This document shows positions 6,761 through 14,512 of a stretch of 24,065 bases of DNA, piece after piece. The notes beneath the pieces are model-generated. The model was not told where the DNA came from. It searched no databases and saw nothing but the letters and a program-made list of their open reading frames with translations. Source of the stretch: DATCJU01 sp036562635 (GTDB lineage: Bacteria; Actinomycetota; Actinomycetes; Mycobacteriales; Pseudonocardiaceae); contig DATCJU010000165.1 of assembly GCA_036562635.1 (NCBI GenBank), forward strand, positions 1 to 24,065. The letters run 5' to 3'. How positions within the stretch are numbered: the stretch's first letter is position 1; each line of letters starts with the position of its first letter. The translations under genes and the position numbers were made by a program.

Positions 6761-8211
6761 GCAGGGGTCTGCCGGAACAGGGCCGACCGGTCGAGAAGGT
6801 GCTCGAGGAACTGCACGAGCTACGGGTGAACGACCTCCCCACCCATGGTGGACGCACCCTGGCCTACGTCTACGACAGCGGCCTGACCGGGTTGGACGAG
6901 CTGGCGGCTCAGGCGCACGCCCTGGCCAGCGCGGCCAACGGGTTGGACCCGACCGTCTTCCCGAGCCTGCTGGCCATGGAGAACGACCTGGTGCGCGCCG
7001 CGTGCGACCTGCTGGACGCCCCGGAGGGCGCGGTGGGCACCGTGACCTCCGGTGGCACCGAGTCCTGTCTGCTCGCGGTACTGGCCGCGGTGAAGGCACG
7101 CCCCGAGGTGGATCGTCCGAGGATCGTCCTGCCCACGACGGCACACGCGGCGTTCCGCAAGGCGGCGCACTACTTCGGGCTGGAGGTGGCGACGGTCCCG
7201 GTGGATCCGGAGAGCTTCCGCGCCGACCCGGAGGCGATGGTCGACGCGCTGGACGAGCGCACCGTGCTCGTGGTGGTCAGCGCACCCTCCTACGCCCACG
7301 GGGTGGTCGACCCGGTGCCGCCCGTCGCCGCGGCGGCCGCCGAGCGGGGCATCCGGTGCCACGTGGACGCCTGTATCGGCGGCTGGGTGCTGCCCTACCT
7401 GGCACGGCTCGGGGTGGCCGTTCCTCCCTTCGACTTCGGTGTTCCGGGAGTCACCAGCATCTCGGTCGACCTGCACAAGTACGCCTACTGCCCCAAGGGC
7501 GTGTCGGTGCTGCTGCACCGGGACGCGGCCCTGCGGCGCACCCAGTACTTCGCCAGTGCCGACTGGCCCGGGTACACCATGATCAACAGCACGGTGCAGT
7601 CCACCCGCTCCGGCGGACCGCTGGCCGCCGCCTGGGCGGTGCTGCAGCACATCGGGGACGACGGCTACCTGGAACTGGCCCGGCGTACCTGGCACGCGGT
7701 GCGCGCGTTGCGCGCCGGGATCACCGAGACACCGGGTCTGCGGCTGCTGGGCGAACCCGACGCGACACTGTTGGCGGTGACCACCACCGAGGACGCCGGG
7801 TTCGACGTCTACACGCTCGCCGACGAGATGCGGTTGCGTGGCTGGTACGTGCAGCCGCAGTTCGCGCACGGCCCTTCCCCGGCCAACCTGCACCTGACGG
7901 TCACCGCGGCCAACTACGGCGGGGAACAGCGTTTCCTGGACGATCTCGCCGAGGCGATCCGGGCGGCGGACGAACGCGGTCCGGTCGCCGTCCCGGAGCA
8001 GGTACTGGCGACGGTGACCGCTCTGGACCCGGACGCCCTGACCCCCGAGCAGTTCGCCGGGCTGCTCACCGCCGTCGACCTGCGACCGGACGGGACCGGC
8101 GGGATGCCCGCGGAACGGATGGCCGTGGTGAACGCCCTGCTGGCCGCGGCCTCCCCCGAGGTGCGCGAGCGGCTGCTCACCGAGTTCCTCGGTCTGCTCC
8201 AGCGTCCGTGA
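6757..8211 (+). CDS. PLP-dependent group II decarboxylase / sphingosine-1-phosphate lyase-like enzyme
   Basis: 484 residues. Seen: SGGTES (98-103) for PLP phosphate; AHAAF (129-133), where H130 is the likely ring-stacking histidine; HVDACIGG (202-209) with the Asp that contacts the pyridine nitrogen; and SVDLHKYAYCPKGVSVLL (236-253) with K241 as the Schiff-base lysine. The last motif and the CIGG-type segment resemble S1P lyase (SADTHKYGYAPKG) more than glutamate or tyrosine decarboxylases. Automatic tools may call it an aspartate aminotransferase-family protein. Known: S1P lyase cleaves phosphorylated long-chain bases to a fatty aldehyde and phosphoethanolamine. Unlike the eukaryotic enzyme it has no N-terminal membrane anchor, as in bacterial homologues. 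It overlaps the transporter stop by 4 bases. Substrate assignment is inference; an amino-acid decarboxylase is the alternative. Confidence 0.87.
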   Translation: MSRGLPEQGRPVEKVLEELHELRVNDLPTHGGRTLAYVYDSGLTGLDELAAQAHALASAANGLDPTVFPSLLAMENDLVRAACDLLDAPEGAVGTVTSGGTESCLLAVLAAVKARPEVDRPRIVLPTTAHAAFRKAAHYFGLEVATVPVDPESFRADPEAMVDALDERTVLVVVSAPSYAHGVVDPVPPVAAAAAERGIRCHVDACIGGWVLPYLARLGVAVPPFDFGVPGVTSISVDLHKYAYCPKGVSVLLHRDAALRRTQYFASADWPGYTMINSTVQSTRSGGPLAAAWAVLQHIGDDGYLELARRTWHAVRALRAGITETPGLRLLGEPDATLLAVTTTEDAGFDVYTLADEMRLRGWYVQPQFAHGPSPANLHLTVTAANYGGEQRFLDDLAEAIRAADERGPVAVPEQVLATVTALDPDALTPEQFAGLLTAVDLRPDGTGGMPAERMAVVNALLAAASPEVRERLLTEFLGLLQRP

Positions 8212-8212
8212 A

Positions 8213-8228
8213 CCGGTTCGGGAACCGG
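8213..8228. terminator. Candidate bidirectional terminator between convergent genes
   Basis: CCGGTTC (8213-8219) and GAACCGG (8222-8228) are perfect complements (6-bp stem, CGGG loop). It begins 2 nt after the PLP-gene stop, in the 33-nt gap before the convergent DUF3040 gene end. Confidence 0.45.
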
Positions 8229-8244
8229 GCACGCACGCGGTGGG

Positions 8245-8523
8245 CTACCAGATCCCGGGGTCCGAGTGGTGGTAGCGCCAGCGCAGGGCGAGCGCCCCGG
8301 CCACCAGCATGAGCCCGATCAGGAACGTGACCAGGCTGATCACCGCGATCCCGAACGTGAGCAGTGTCGCCCCCAAGGAGCACAGCACGAGCAGGAGCCA
8401 CCGCCGTGCGAACCAGGGTGTGGGCGGCACTCCGTCGCGCAACGCGTTGGCGAAGGTGGGATCGGACGCCTCGAACCAGCGCTCGATGCTCTCCAACTGT
8501 CGGCGTTCGTTCTGGTTGAGCAT
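8245..8523 (-). CDS. DUF3040 family small membrane protein
   Basis: 92 residues. Seen: a charged N-terminal helix ending in ESIERWFEASDPTFANAL (11-28), then two adjacent hydrophobic segments (about 42-61 and 63-83) and a short polar tail. This is the layout of actinobacterial DUF3040 proteins, in which an 'ER...F...DP.FA' helix precedes two TM segments. Function is unknown. The ATG at 8523 has a G-rich GGGGG stretch about 8 nt upstream. It is a monocistronic minus-strand gene, convergent with the MFS-PLP operon and followed upstream by two hairpins that separate it from the carboxyltransferase gene. Confidence 0.82.
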   Translation of the reverse strand: MLNQNERRQLESIERWFEASDPTFANALRDGVPPTPWFARRWLLLVLCSLGATLLTFGIAVISLVTFLIGLMLVAGALALRWRYHHSDPGIW

Positions 8524-8607
8524 GGTGGGCCCCCGCTGCAGCTGTGGCTGTCCGCCCCGCGACCTGTCGAGCTCCTGCCCTCTGCTACTGCAGGTACCCC
8601 ATTACCG

Positions 8608-8656
8608 CTGGTTCGGAACCCGAACCAGGAGCCACTCATCGCCCGGACAGGGCGAT
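8608..8656. terminator. Tandem hairpins between carboxyltransferase and DUF3040 genes
   Basis: First stem: CTGGTTCGG (8608-8616) with CCGAACCAG (8620-8628), 9 bp. Second stem: ATCGCCC (8638-8644) with GGGCGAT (8650-8656), 7 bp. A further ACCCGG-A-CCGGGT palindrome at 8718-8730 lies just after the carboxyltransferase stop (8733). Together they probably terminate the minus-strand carboxyltransferase transcript before the DUF3040 gene. The first two could also act in the DUF3040 leader. Confidence 0.5.
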
Positions 8657-8732
8657 TCCACCGTGTCCTTTTCACGTACGGCGGCAGAGGTCCGCCCACC
8701 TGCCCCACTTTCGAGTAACCCGGACCGGGTGA

Positions 8733-10232
8733 TCACTCCACAGGCTCGGCCCCCGCGATGCCCTGCACCACCCCGAGCTCCACGAGGTCCTGCGGACGCA
8801 GCCGCAGTTGTTCCGCGGTGTCGACGACCTGGTCCGGTCCCCGTTTGAGAATGGCCGCACCGGCCTCGGGCGCGATCACCGAGAAGTAGGCGTCGGGGGT
8901 GATCCACGTCCGGTCCGGGGAGGCGAGGGCGAGCGCACCACCGGATCCGCCCTCCCCGATCACCAGGGTGGTCACCGGGACCCGGGCCGCGGCGACGGCC
9001 GCGAACAGCTCGGAGATCGCCGCACCGAGCCCGGCCCGCTCCGCGGCCTCGTCGTGAGCCGCACCCGGGGTGTCCACCAGGGTGAGCACGGGAAGCCCGA
9101 GCCGATCGGCCAGCCGCACCAGGCGCGCCGCGGCCCGGTACCCGGCCGGCCGGGTGGCGACACCGGTCTGGGCCGCGTAGGCGATGGTCCGGCCCGCGCG
9201 ACGCCCCAGCCCACAGCACATGCCCGGATCGGTACCACCGACCCGGTCCCCGCTCAGCGGGAAGCGCTGCTCGAAGTAGTCCTCCAGGTAGGCCTCGGCG
9301 CGCGGTCGCCGGGGGTCACGGGCCCGGCACACCGCGCTCCACCCGTCCTCCGGCAGGTCCAGTCGCCCCAGCGCACGGGGCACCGGGGCCGGAGGCACCA
9401 CCCTGGCCGTCGGAGCCGCGGCGGCCGCGGGAGCCAGCAGGGAGAGCAGCCGCGTCAGGGTGGGCGCCAGCTCGCGCTCGGTCACCACCTGATCGACCTG
9501 ACCGTGGGCCAGCTTGCCCTCGCCGGTGAACACCACGGTGTCGGTGGCGGGCCCGCCCATGGCGGCACGCACGCGGTGGCCGGCGAAGCAGACGGTGGCT
9601 CCGGCCAGGGCGAGCACCACATCCGCTCCCGCCGCCAACGAGGCCCACGCCCCACCGGTGGTGGGATGCCGAGCCACGCACACGTGCGGGACACCGGCCT
9701 CCCGGTTGCGCTGGCAGGCGGCCGCGATGCGCTGCATCTGCCGCAACGCGACCATTCCCTCCTGCATGCGGCTGCCACCGGAGGCGACCAGGGACACCAC
9801 GGGCAGCCGAGCCTGCCGTGCGTGCTCGAAGGCCCGGACGACCCGCTCCCCGGCACGTCCGCTGATCGACCCGCCGAGATAGCGGAAGTCGAACGCGACC
9901 AACACCGTGCGGTGCCCACCGACGGTCCCCTCGACGCAGAGCACCGACTCGTCCGACCCGGACAGCTCCTGCGCACTCCGCCGCTGCTCGAGGTAACCGT
10001 CCCAGCCCAGGGGGTCGGCCGGGACGGATTCGGTGCCGCCGGGCAGGTCCCGCAGATCGTCGGCCAGGCGGGCCAACAACTCCCGGACCGAGGGCCGGGT
10101 CCCGTCCGGCCGAGACGTGGGACGCGGCCCACCGGGCTGATCACGTGTGGACACGCTCCGACCATCCCGCCGCGTTCCCGCGGGGGCAACAGAACCAGGA
10201 CCGGGGTCACACTCCTCCTCCCGGAGAAGCAC
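8733..10232 (-). CDS. Fused AccD-AccA acetyl-CoA carboxylase carboxyltransferase
   Basis: 499 residues from the GTG at 10232. Seen: a poorly conserved N-terminus (1-70); a beta-subunit-like half with FDFRYLGGSISGRAGE and ASGGSRMQEG, residues of the crotonase-fold CoA site; an Ala-rich linker (about 265-280); and an alpha-subunit-like half with SGDRVGGTDPG, VDTPGA, VIGEGGSGGALAL and APEAGAAIL. Known: carboxyltransferase moves the carboxyl group from biotin carrier protein to acetyl-CoA (malonyl-CoA synthesis). The N-terminal zinc ribbon (four cysteines) of classical AccD is absent. No biotin carboxylase or carrier protein is nearby. Start is uncertain: 10232 has GGGGGTGA 6 nt upstream; the in-frame GTG at 10154 is the alternative, and codon bias between them is weak. 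It is divergent from the Rieske gene. Confidence 0.87.
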   Translation of the reverse strand: MLLREEECDPGPGSVAPAGTRRDGRSVSTRDQPGGPRPTSRPDGTRPSVRELLARLADDLRDLPGGTESVPADPLGWDGYLEQRRSAQELSGSDESVLCVEGTVGGHRTVLVAFDFRYLGGSISGRAGERVVRAFEHARQARLPVVSLVASGGSRMQEGMVALRQMQRIAAACQRNREAGVPHVCVARHPTTGGAWASLAAGADVVLALAGATVCFAGHRVRAAMGGPATDTVVFTGEGKLAHGQVDQVVTERELAPTLTRLLSLLAPAAAAAPTARVVPPAPVPRALGRLDLPEDGWSAVCRARDPRRPRAEAYLEDYFEQRFPLSGDRVGGTDPGMCCGLGRRAGRTIAYAAQTGVATRPAGYRAAARLVRLADRLGLPVLTLVDTPGAAHDEAAERAGLGAAISELFAAVAAARVPVTTLVIGEGGSGGALALASPDRTWITPDAYFSVIAPEAGAAILKRGPDQVVDTAEQLRLRPQDLVELGVVQGIAGAEPVE

Positions 10233-10321
10233 ACCCGGTCACCCCCGGTCGGGTGACACGGCCAAACACCCCACCGGCGGCGCACCGACGAGATCAACGG
10301 GCAGGTCGACGGAACAGGCTC

Positions 10322-10354
10322 TAGCGTCGGGATCGCGCCCCGGTCCGCCGGGGC
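10322..10354 (+). promoter_or_regulatory. Candidate -10 box and leader hairpin of the Rieske gene
   Basis: TAGCGT (10322-10327) fits TANNNT. It is followed by a perfect 7-bp stem GCCCCGG-TCCG-CCGGGGC (10337-10354). If the -10 is right, the hairpin sits at the very 5' end of a leader of about 65 nt before the ATG at 10402. No convincing -35 is visible. Confidence 0.3.
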
Positions 10355-10401
10355 TGCAGCACGGGAACACCGACCGCACGGGGGTGTCCGACGTGGTCGA
10401 C

Positions 10402-11400
10402 ATGCGGTCCCGCCGTCGTGGCCTGCCGCTGCGCCGCCTCTCCGCACCATCCTGGGACAAGCAGACGCCCACCTGGCAGCAGGCCAGGGCGTCGATCATC
10501 GATGCCGCGCTGAAGCGGGCCTGTGCCCGCCCGTCGGGGAACTGGTTCGTGCTCGCCGCCAGCCGCGAGGTCGGTTCCGCCCGGCCGTTCGGACGAACGG
10601 TGGCCGGGGTGGAGGTGGTGGCGTGGCGGGACACCGCCGGGCAGGTGCACGCCGGCCCCGGGATCTGCCCTCACCTGGGTGCGCCGCTGTGCGACGGGGC
10701 GGTCCGCGAGGGGCAACTGATCTGCCGCTGGCACGGTCTGGCCCTGGACCGGCGTGGCTTCCCGGGGTGGACCCCCTTCCCGGCGCACGACGACGGGGTG
10801 CTGGTGTGGGTGCGGCTGGACGCGGTCGGCGGCGAGGAGCCCCTGGACGCTCCGGTGCTGGCCCGGCGGCCACCCCGTGCGGGCAGCATCGACGCGGTGG
10901 CCACGATGATCGGCCGGTGCGAGCCGGAGGACGTGGTCGCCAACCGGCTCGACCCGTGGCACGGCGCCTGGTTCCACCCCTACTCCTTCGCCAACCTGCG
11001 GGTGCTGCACGCGCCGGACGGTGACGACCCCGACGAGGACCGGTTCCTGGTCGAGGTGTCCTTCCGCCTCTCCCGGCGGATCGGGGTACCGGTCGTGGCC
11101 GAGTTCCACTGCCCCGAACCCCGCACCGTGGTGATGCGCATCGTGGAGGGCGAGGGAGAGGGCAGTGTGGTGGAGACGCACGCCACCCCGCTGGGTGCCG
11201 ACGAGCACGGTCATCCGCGCACCGCGGTCATCGAGGCGAGCATCGCGCACTCGGAGCGTCCCGGGTTCGCCGTGGCACGGACGGCAGCCCCCGCGGTCCG
11301 GCCGTTGATGCGGTGGGCGGCGCGCCGGTTGTGGCGGGACGATCTCGCCTACGCCGAGCGGCGCTACGAGCTGCGCAGCACGGGACGCTGGCCGGGCTGA
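10402..11400 (+). CDS. Rieske [2Fe-2S] protein of carotenoid clusters (DUF5914-like C-terminus)
   Basis: 332 residues. Seen: an N-terminal Rieske domain (about 45-135) with the cluster ligands C89-P-H91 and C108-R-W-H111, 16 residues apart, as in canonical CxH-x16-CxxH sites; then a C-terminal domain (about 150-300) with NRLDPWHGAWFHPYSF. Histidines in the C-terminal part (for example DPWHGAWFH) could ligate a catalytic iron, but I cannot identify a full 2-His-1-Asp set with confidence. Known to me: actinomycete carotenoid clusters often carry a Rieske protein whose C-terminus is classed as DUF5914. A role in oxidising carotenoid end groups is inference. Start: ATG at 10402; GTG at 10393 has a better-spaced GGGGGTG (6 nt) and is a real alternative. 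Its 3' end overlaps the convergent crtU 3' end by 37 bp. Confidence 0.82.
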   Translation: MRSRRRGLPLRRLSAPSWDKQTPTWQQARASIIDAALKRACARPSGNWFVLAASREVGSARPFGRTVAGVEVVAWRDTAGQVHAGPGICPHLGAPLCDGAVREGQLICRWHGLALDRRGFPGWTPFPAHDDGVLVWVRLDAVGGEEPLDAPVLARRPPRAGSIDAVATMIGRCEPEDVVANRLDPWHGAWFHPYSFANLRVLHAPDGDDPDEDRFLVEVSFRLSRRIGVPVVAEFHCPEPRTVVMRIVEGEGEGSVVETHATPLGADEHGHPRTAVIEASIAHSERPGFAVARTAAPAVRPLMRWAARRLWRDDLAYAERRYELRSTGRWPG

Positions 11401-13052
11401 ACCTCGTCCGCCGCCCCGGCGCGGCCCGAGGTGCCGTCGCGACCCACCGCGTCGAGCCGGGCGTACCGGCCGACCAGGAACCGCCCCAGGGCCAGTCGTC
11501 CCCGGGTGGGCACGCTCCACAGCAGGTGTCCCCGGATCCCCCACCGGTGCAACAGGGTGTTGGCGGCGAGGAAACCACTGGTGGCCGCCCGTTCCATCAA
11601 CGCGACCGGCAGGTCCACCCGGGTCAGGTCGCCGGCGAGGACCAGGTACGGATCGGGGGTGACCACCGGGGGACGGTGGCGGAACGAGCCGGGCGGGAAC
11701 AGCGGACAGTCCGCCCGCAGCTCGGCCCGCTCGTCGACGATGCCGGCGCTCCGGGTCTCCGGGTAGACCCGGTGCAGCTGGTGCACCAGCTCGGCCCGCA
11801 CCCACTGCGGATCGACGTTGTCGGGCAGGGCGTAGGCGTGCAGTTCCACCACCGAACCGCGCCGCCGCGCCGCCCAGGCACGGGCTTCGTGCTCGTAACG
11901 CTCCAGCACGCTGACGTTGTCCAACGGGCCGTGGCCGCTGGTACCCAGGAACCCGGGCCGGTCGTGGCGAACCGGGCGGTCCAGCCACAACCGCAGCACC
12001 AGGAACGGCGGCGCGGTGGACAGGCGCCGGATCGTCGCGCGCCACGGCTCGGTGCCCAGGTCGGGCGAGGCGTCGACCAGTCGGCGCAGGCCGCCCACGT
12101 CGACGGCCAGCACCACGGCGTCGGCCACCTCGGTCTCCGTCCCGCCCCCGGCGGGGCGCAGGTGCACCAGGAACCGTCGCGGGCCACCCGGTTCGATCAC
12201 GGTGACCTCGGCGGACGTGCGCAGACGGGCACCGCGACGGGCCAGGTAACGGGCGAGCGGATCCCACAGCGCGTGCGGGAACGGGTCGGCGGGCACGTCG
12301 AAGACCAGCCCCTCCGCCGACCCCAGGAAGTAGATGTGGAACATCGTGGCCAGCTCGGCGGCCGACAACTGCTGCGGGTCGGCGAAGAAACTGCGGGAGA
12401 ACACCTCGAACGCCAGGTGCCGCGCGGCGTGCGGGAAGCGGATCCGCTCCAGGAAGGTGACCGCGTCCACCTCGTCCAGCCGGTGGTAGACGTCGGGCAC
12501 CCCGGCGTCCAGCAACGGCAGTGCCGCCCGCGGATCCACGCGCAGCAGGTCCCGCCAGGTGAAGGTGGGGCTGCGGGCCACGAACGCCAGGGCGTTCCAC
12601 GGTGGGGTGCGGGGCAGGTCGGCGAAGGTGTCGGTGCGTCCCCTGCCGTCCCGCAGCGGGTAGTCGGGCAGCGGGGTGAGCGCCTCCAGCAGCGGGTCGG
12701 CCCGACGCAGCAGGGCACGCAGGTTGTAGTACTGGCGGAAGAAGGCGTGGAAACCCCGGCTCATGGTGACCGGGCTGCCGTCCCGCAGTGTCGTGGGCCA
12801 GCCGCTCACCCGACCGCCCAGCTGGGCCTCCCGTTCCAGCAGCACCACCTCGACCCCGCGCTCGACCAACCCGACGGCGGCGGCCAGGCCGGCGATGCCC
12901 CCGCCGACCACCACCACCCGGGGGCGGACGGGCAGGTGCTCGGGGTCCGGACGCCCTGGGGCGGGGAGATGCGCCTCGGCCCGCCGGTCCCGCCCCGGTC
13001 GGATGCGGGTGACGCGACCGTCGAGCCACGGCAACAGGAGGTTCCGCGGCAT
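11364..13052 (-). CDS. crtU: Carotene desaturase/methyltransferase, isorenieratene synthase type (CrtU)
   Basis: 562 residues. Seen: an extra basic N-terminus (1-44), then the FAD dinucleotide-binding motif VVVVGGGIAGLAA (46-58) with LLEREAQLGGRV (71-82); the segment MSRGFHAFFRQYYNLRALLR, which is typical of CrtU rather than CrtI; and a C-terminal FAD contact, LVLAGDLTRVDLPVALMERA. Known: CrtU desaturates beta-carotene rings and shifts a methyl group to form aromatic end groups (isorenieratene). It is the last gene of the crtYc-crtYd-crtT-crtU run, starting 4 nt after the methyltransferase stop, with GGAGGAGGGG upstream of the ATG at 13052. The stop TAG at 11364 lies inside the convergent Rieske gene. 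Alternative: another CrtI-superfamily FAD desaturase. No separate crtI is in the window. Confidence 0.85.
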   Translation of the reverse strand: MPRNLLLPWLDGRVTRIRPGRDRRAEAHLPAPGRPDPEHLPVRPRVVVVGGGIAGLAAAVGLVERGVEVVLLEREAQLGGRVSGWPTTLRDGSPVTMSRGFHAFFRQYYNLRALLRRADPLLEALTPLPDYPLRDGRGRTDTFADLPRTPPWNALAFVARSPTFTWRDLLRVDPRAALPLLDAGVPDVYHRLDEVDAVTFLERIRFPHAARHLAFEVFSRSFFADPQQLSAAELATMFHIYFLGSAEGLVFDVPADPFPHALWDPLARYLARRGARLRTSAEVTVIEPGGPRRFLVHLRPAGGGTETEVADAVVLAVDVGGLRRLVDASPDLGTEPWRATIRRLSTAPPFLVLRLWLDRPVRHDRPGFLGTSGHGPLDNVSVLERYEHEARAWAARRRGSVVELHAYALPDNVDPQWVRAELVHQLHRVYPETRSAGIVDERAELRADCPLFPPGSFRHRPPVVTPDPYLVLAGDLTRVDLPVALMERAATSGFLAANTLLHRWGIRGHLLWSVPTRGRLALGRFLVGRYARLDAVGRDGTSGRAGAADEVQPGQRPVLRSS

Positions 13053-13056
13053 TCGA

Positions 13057-13842
13057 TCACCCCTCCTCCGGTGTGTCCGGGCGCCGGGCACGGAAGGTGT
13101 GCACGATGCCGCGCTGCCAACCGGGGACGGTTCCGGCGCGCACGTCCCGGTAGCCGGCGCGGCGCAACCGGTCCCGGAACGCCACCGGGTCGTCGAAGTC
13201 CAGCACGCTGCGCCACAGGTGGCGATACAGCCCGGTGTCGCCGGTGGCCAGCCGTCCCGCAGGGATGATCACGCCCCACGACACGGCGTGCCAGATCCAC
13301 CGACGCAGCGGGCCGGCCAGCGAGTAGTCGTGCACGACCAGCGGCGCCCCGGGGCGGAGCACCGCGTGCAGGCCGCGCAGCACCGAGTCCGGTTCGGGCA
13401 GGTTGCGCACCAGGTAGGCGGCGAAGACGGCGTCGAACGGGCCGTGCTCGGCGATGCGGTCCAGTTCCTCGGCCCGGGCGTGCACGAAACACACCCGCGC
13501 CGGCCAGGACTTGCGGCGCGCCTGGGCCAACATCCCGGCCGAGGCGTCCACGGCCACGACGTGTGCCTCGGGGAGCGTGGCCAGCAGTGCAGCGGTGGAG
13601 GCGCCCGTACCGCACCCCAGATCCAGCACCCGCAGACCGGCGCCGGGTGCGGGCAGCCCGAGCCGGCGGGCGGACAACCGCAGGTGCGCGTGATAACCGG
13701 GGTTGATCCCCACCAGCAGGTCGTAGCGGTGGGCCCCGCCGTCGAACGCGGCGGGCACCTCGGCGGGAGCCGGTCGCGTCCCACGCGTGTGGGCACCGGC
13801 CGTCACGGCCCGCCGCGCCGCCCGGTCACGGTCGACGCCCAC
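13057..13842 (-). CDS. crtT: Class I SAM-dependent methyltransferase, CrtT-like
   Basis: 261 residues. Seen: SAM-binding motif I LRVLDLGCGTGAS (70-82), an acidic motif II in VVAVDASAGML, and the later motifs PFDAVFAAYLVRNL and RPGAPLVVHDYS, a UbiE/CrtT-type Rossmann methyltransferase. Known: in Streptomyces griseus a methyltransferase gene crtT precedes crtU; its exact role in the pathway has not been established as far as I know. Here it lies between the lycopene cyclase genes and crtU, overlapping the crtYd stop by 17 nt. The GTG at 13842 has GGGAGGG 5 nt upstream, which supports this start. The symbol rests on gene order plus family, so it is moderate. Alternative: a quinone or sterol-like methyltransferase recruited to the cluster. 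Confidence 0.83.
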   Translation of the reverse strand: MGVDRDRAARRAVTAGAHTRGTRPAPAEVPAAFDGGAHRYDLLVGINPGYHAHLRLSARRLGLPAPGAGLRVLDLGCGTGASTAALLATLPEAHVVAVDASAGMLAQARRKSWPARVCFVHARAEELDRIAEHGPFDAVFAAYLVRNLPEPDSVLRGLHAVLRPGAPLVVHDYSLAGPLRRWIWHAVSWGVIIPAGRLATGDTGLYRHLWRSVLDFDDPVAFRDRLRRAGYRDVRAGTVPGWQRGIVHTFRARRPDTPEEG

Positions 13843-14155
13843 CGGCGCCCTCCCGTCCGGCGGCCCGTTCCCACAGCAGCAGCGTCCACGTGACCAGGGC
13901 GAACCCGAAGACGAAGTCCTCGACGGGAATGTCCCAGGGGACGCGCGCCCCGCTCGTCGCCCACGGCGCGTAGCTCACGATCGGCGCACTCAGCTTGGTC
14001 AACCAGCCGTCGACGGGCACCTGGAACGCGAACAACACCGGCAGGCTCAGCCAGTACGCGGGGCGACGGAACAACCCGGTGCGCAGCACCAGCAGCTCGA
14101 CGAGCACCACCAGCACCGCCGCCAGCAGCGCCAGGATCGTGTACTCCCCGGCCAT
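13826..14155 (-). CDS. crtYd: Lycopene cyclase subunit CrtYd
   Basis: 109 residues. Seen: three hydrophobic segments (about 5-23, 33-52 and 78-97) and the cyclase signature VPWDIPVEDFVFGFALVT (about 73-90), in which the acidic pair in PVED is expected to be catalytic. Known: in several actinobacteria lycopene beta- or epsilon-cyclase is a heterodimer of two small membrane proteins, CrtYc and CrtYd (CrtYe/CrtYf in C50 pathways). A product with aromatic rings needs beta rings, which fits crtU downstream. It begins 3 nt after the crtYc stop and its end overlaps crtT by 17 nt, so equal, coupled expression is likely. Alternative: a CrtYf-like C50 cyclase, but no CrtEb-like prenyltransferase is nearby. 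Confidence 0.87.
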   Translation of the reverse strand: MAGEYTILALLAAVLVVLVELLVLRTGLFRRPAYWLSLPVLFAFQVPVDGWLTKLSAPIVSYAPWATSGARVPWDIPVEDFVFGFALVTWTLLLWERAAGREGAGGRRP

Positions 14156-14158
14156 GGG

Positions 14159-14512
14159 TCAGCGCTCCCCGCCCCGTCCCGTCCCGCTGGGCAGGCGCGT
14201 GCGACGGCGGAGCAGCACCCGCCAGGCCTCGTAGGTCAGCAGTGCGCACAACGGGACGACCACGAAGAACACCGCCTCCTCCACCGGGACGCCCAGCGGT
14301 AACGTCCACCCGGTGGTGTAGTCGGTGCTGAACCACCAGTGCCGCCGGGCGATGGCCAACGCGTCCCAGACCAGGAACACCCCGAGCACCGGCACCAGGG
14401 TGCGCACCAGGCGGGCCGGGCGGCGGTAGACCCGGGCGCCGAGCAGCAGTTCCAGTGGAAGCGTGACCAACAGGCAGCCGGCCATCACCAGCAGGTACTG
14501 GTAACGATCCAC
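14159..14512 (-). CDS. crtYc: Lycopene cyclase subunit CrtYc
   Basis: 117 residues from the GTG at 14512, encoding (f)MDRYQYLLVMAG, the usual beginning of CrtYc proteins. Seen: three membrane segments and the signature LGVPVEEAVFFVVVPLCALL (about 72-91), with the PVEE acidic pair parallel to PVED in its partner. The start is chosen because GGGAGGAG lies just upstream of 14512; a GTG at 14539 would add nine residues that overlap that ribosome binding site. Known: CrtYc and CrtYd are both required for cyclase activity. It is the first gene of a four-gene minus-strand operon and divergent from crtB, so the crtYc-crtB intergenic region must drive both arms of the pathway. Confidence 0.88.
   Translation of the reverse strand: MDRYQYLLVMAGCLLVTLPLELLLGARVYRRPARLVRTLVPVLGVFLVWDALAIARRHWWFSTDYTTGWTLPLGVPVEEAVFFVVVPLCALLTYEAWRVLLRRRTRLPSGTGRGGER

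Noticed and set aside
5471..7144. 557-codon minus-strand frame opposite the MFS and PLP genes
   Set aside because: Shadow frame with low-complexity composition; the plus-strand genes have clear family motifs.
10321..13029. 902-codon minus-strand frame across the Rieske gene and crtU
   Set aside because: Very Arg/Pro/Gly-rich; it crosses two genes whose own frames carry clear Rieske and FAD motifs.
11364..13052. Phytoene desaturase CrtI
   Set aside because: It shares the FAD fold, but the FHAFFRQYYNLRALLR segment, the position after crtT and the basic N-terminal extension fit CrtU better.
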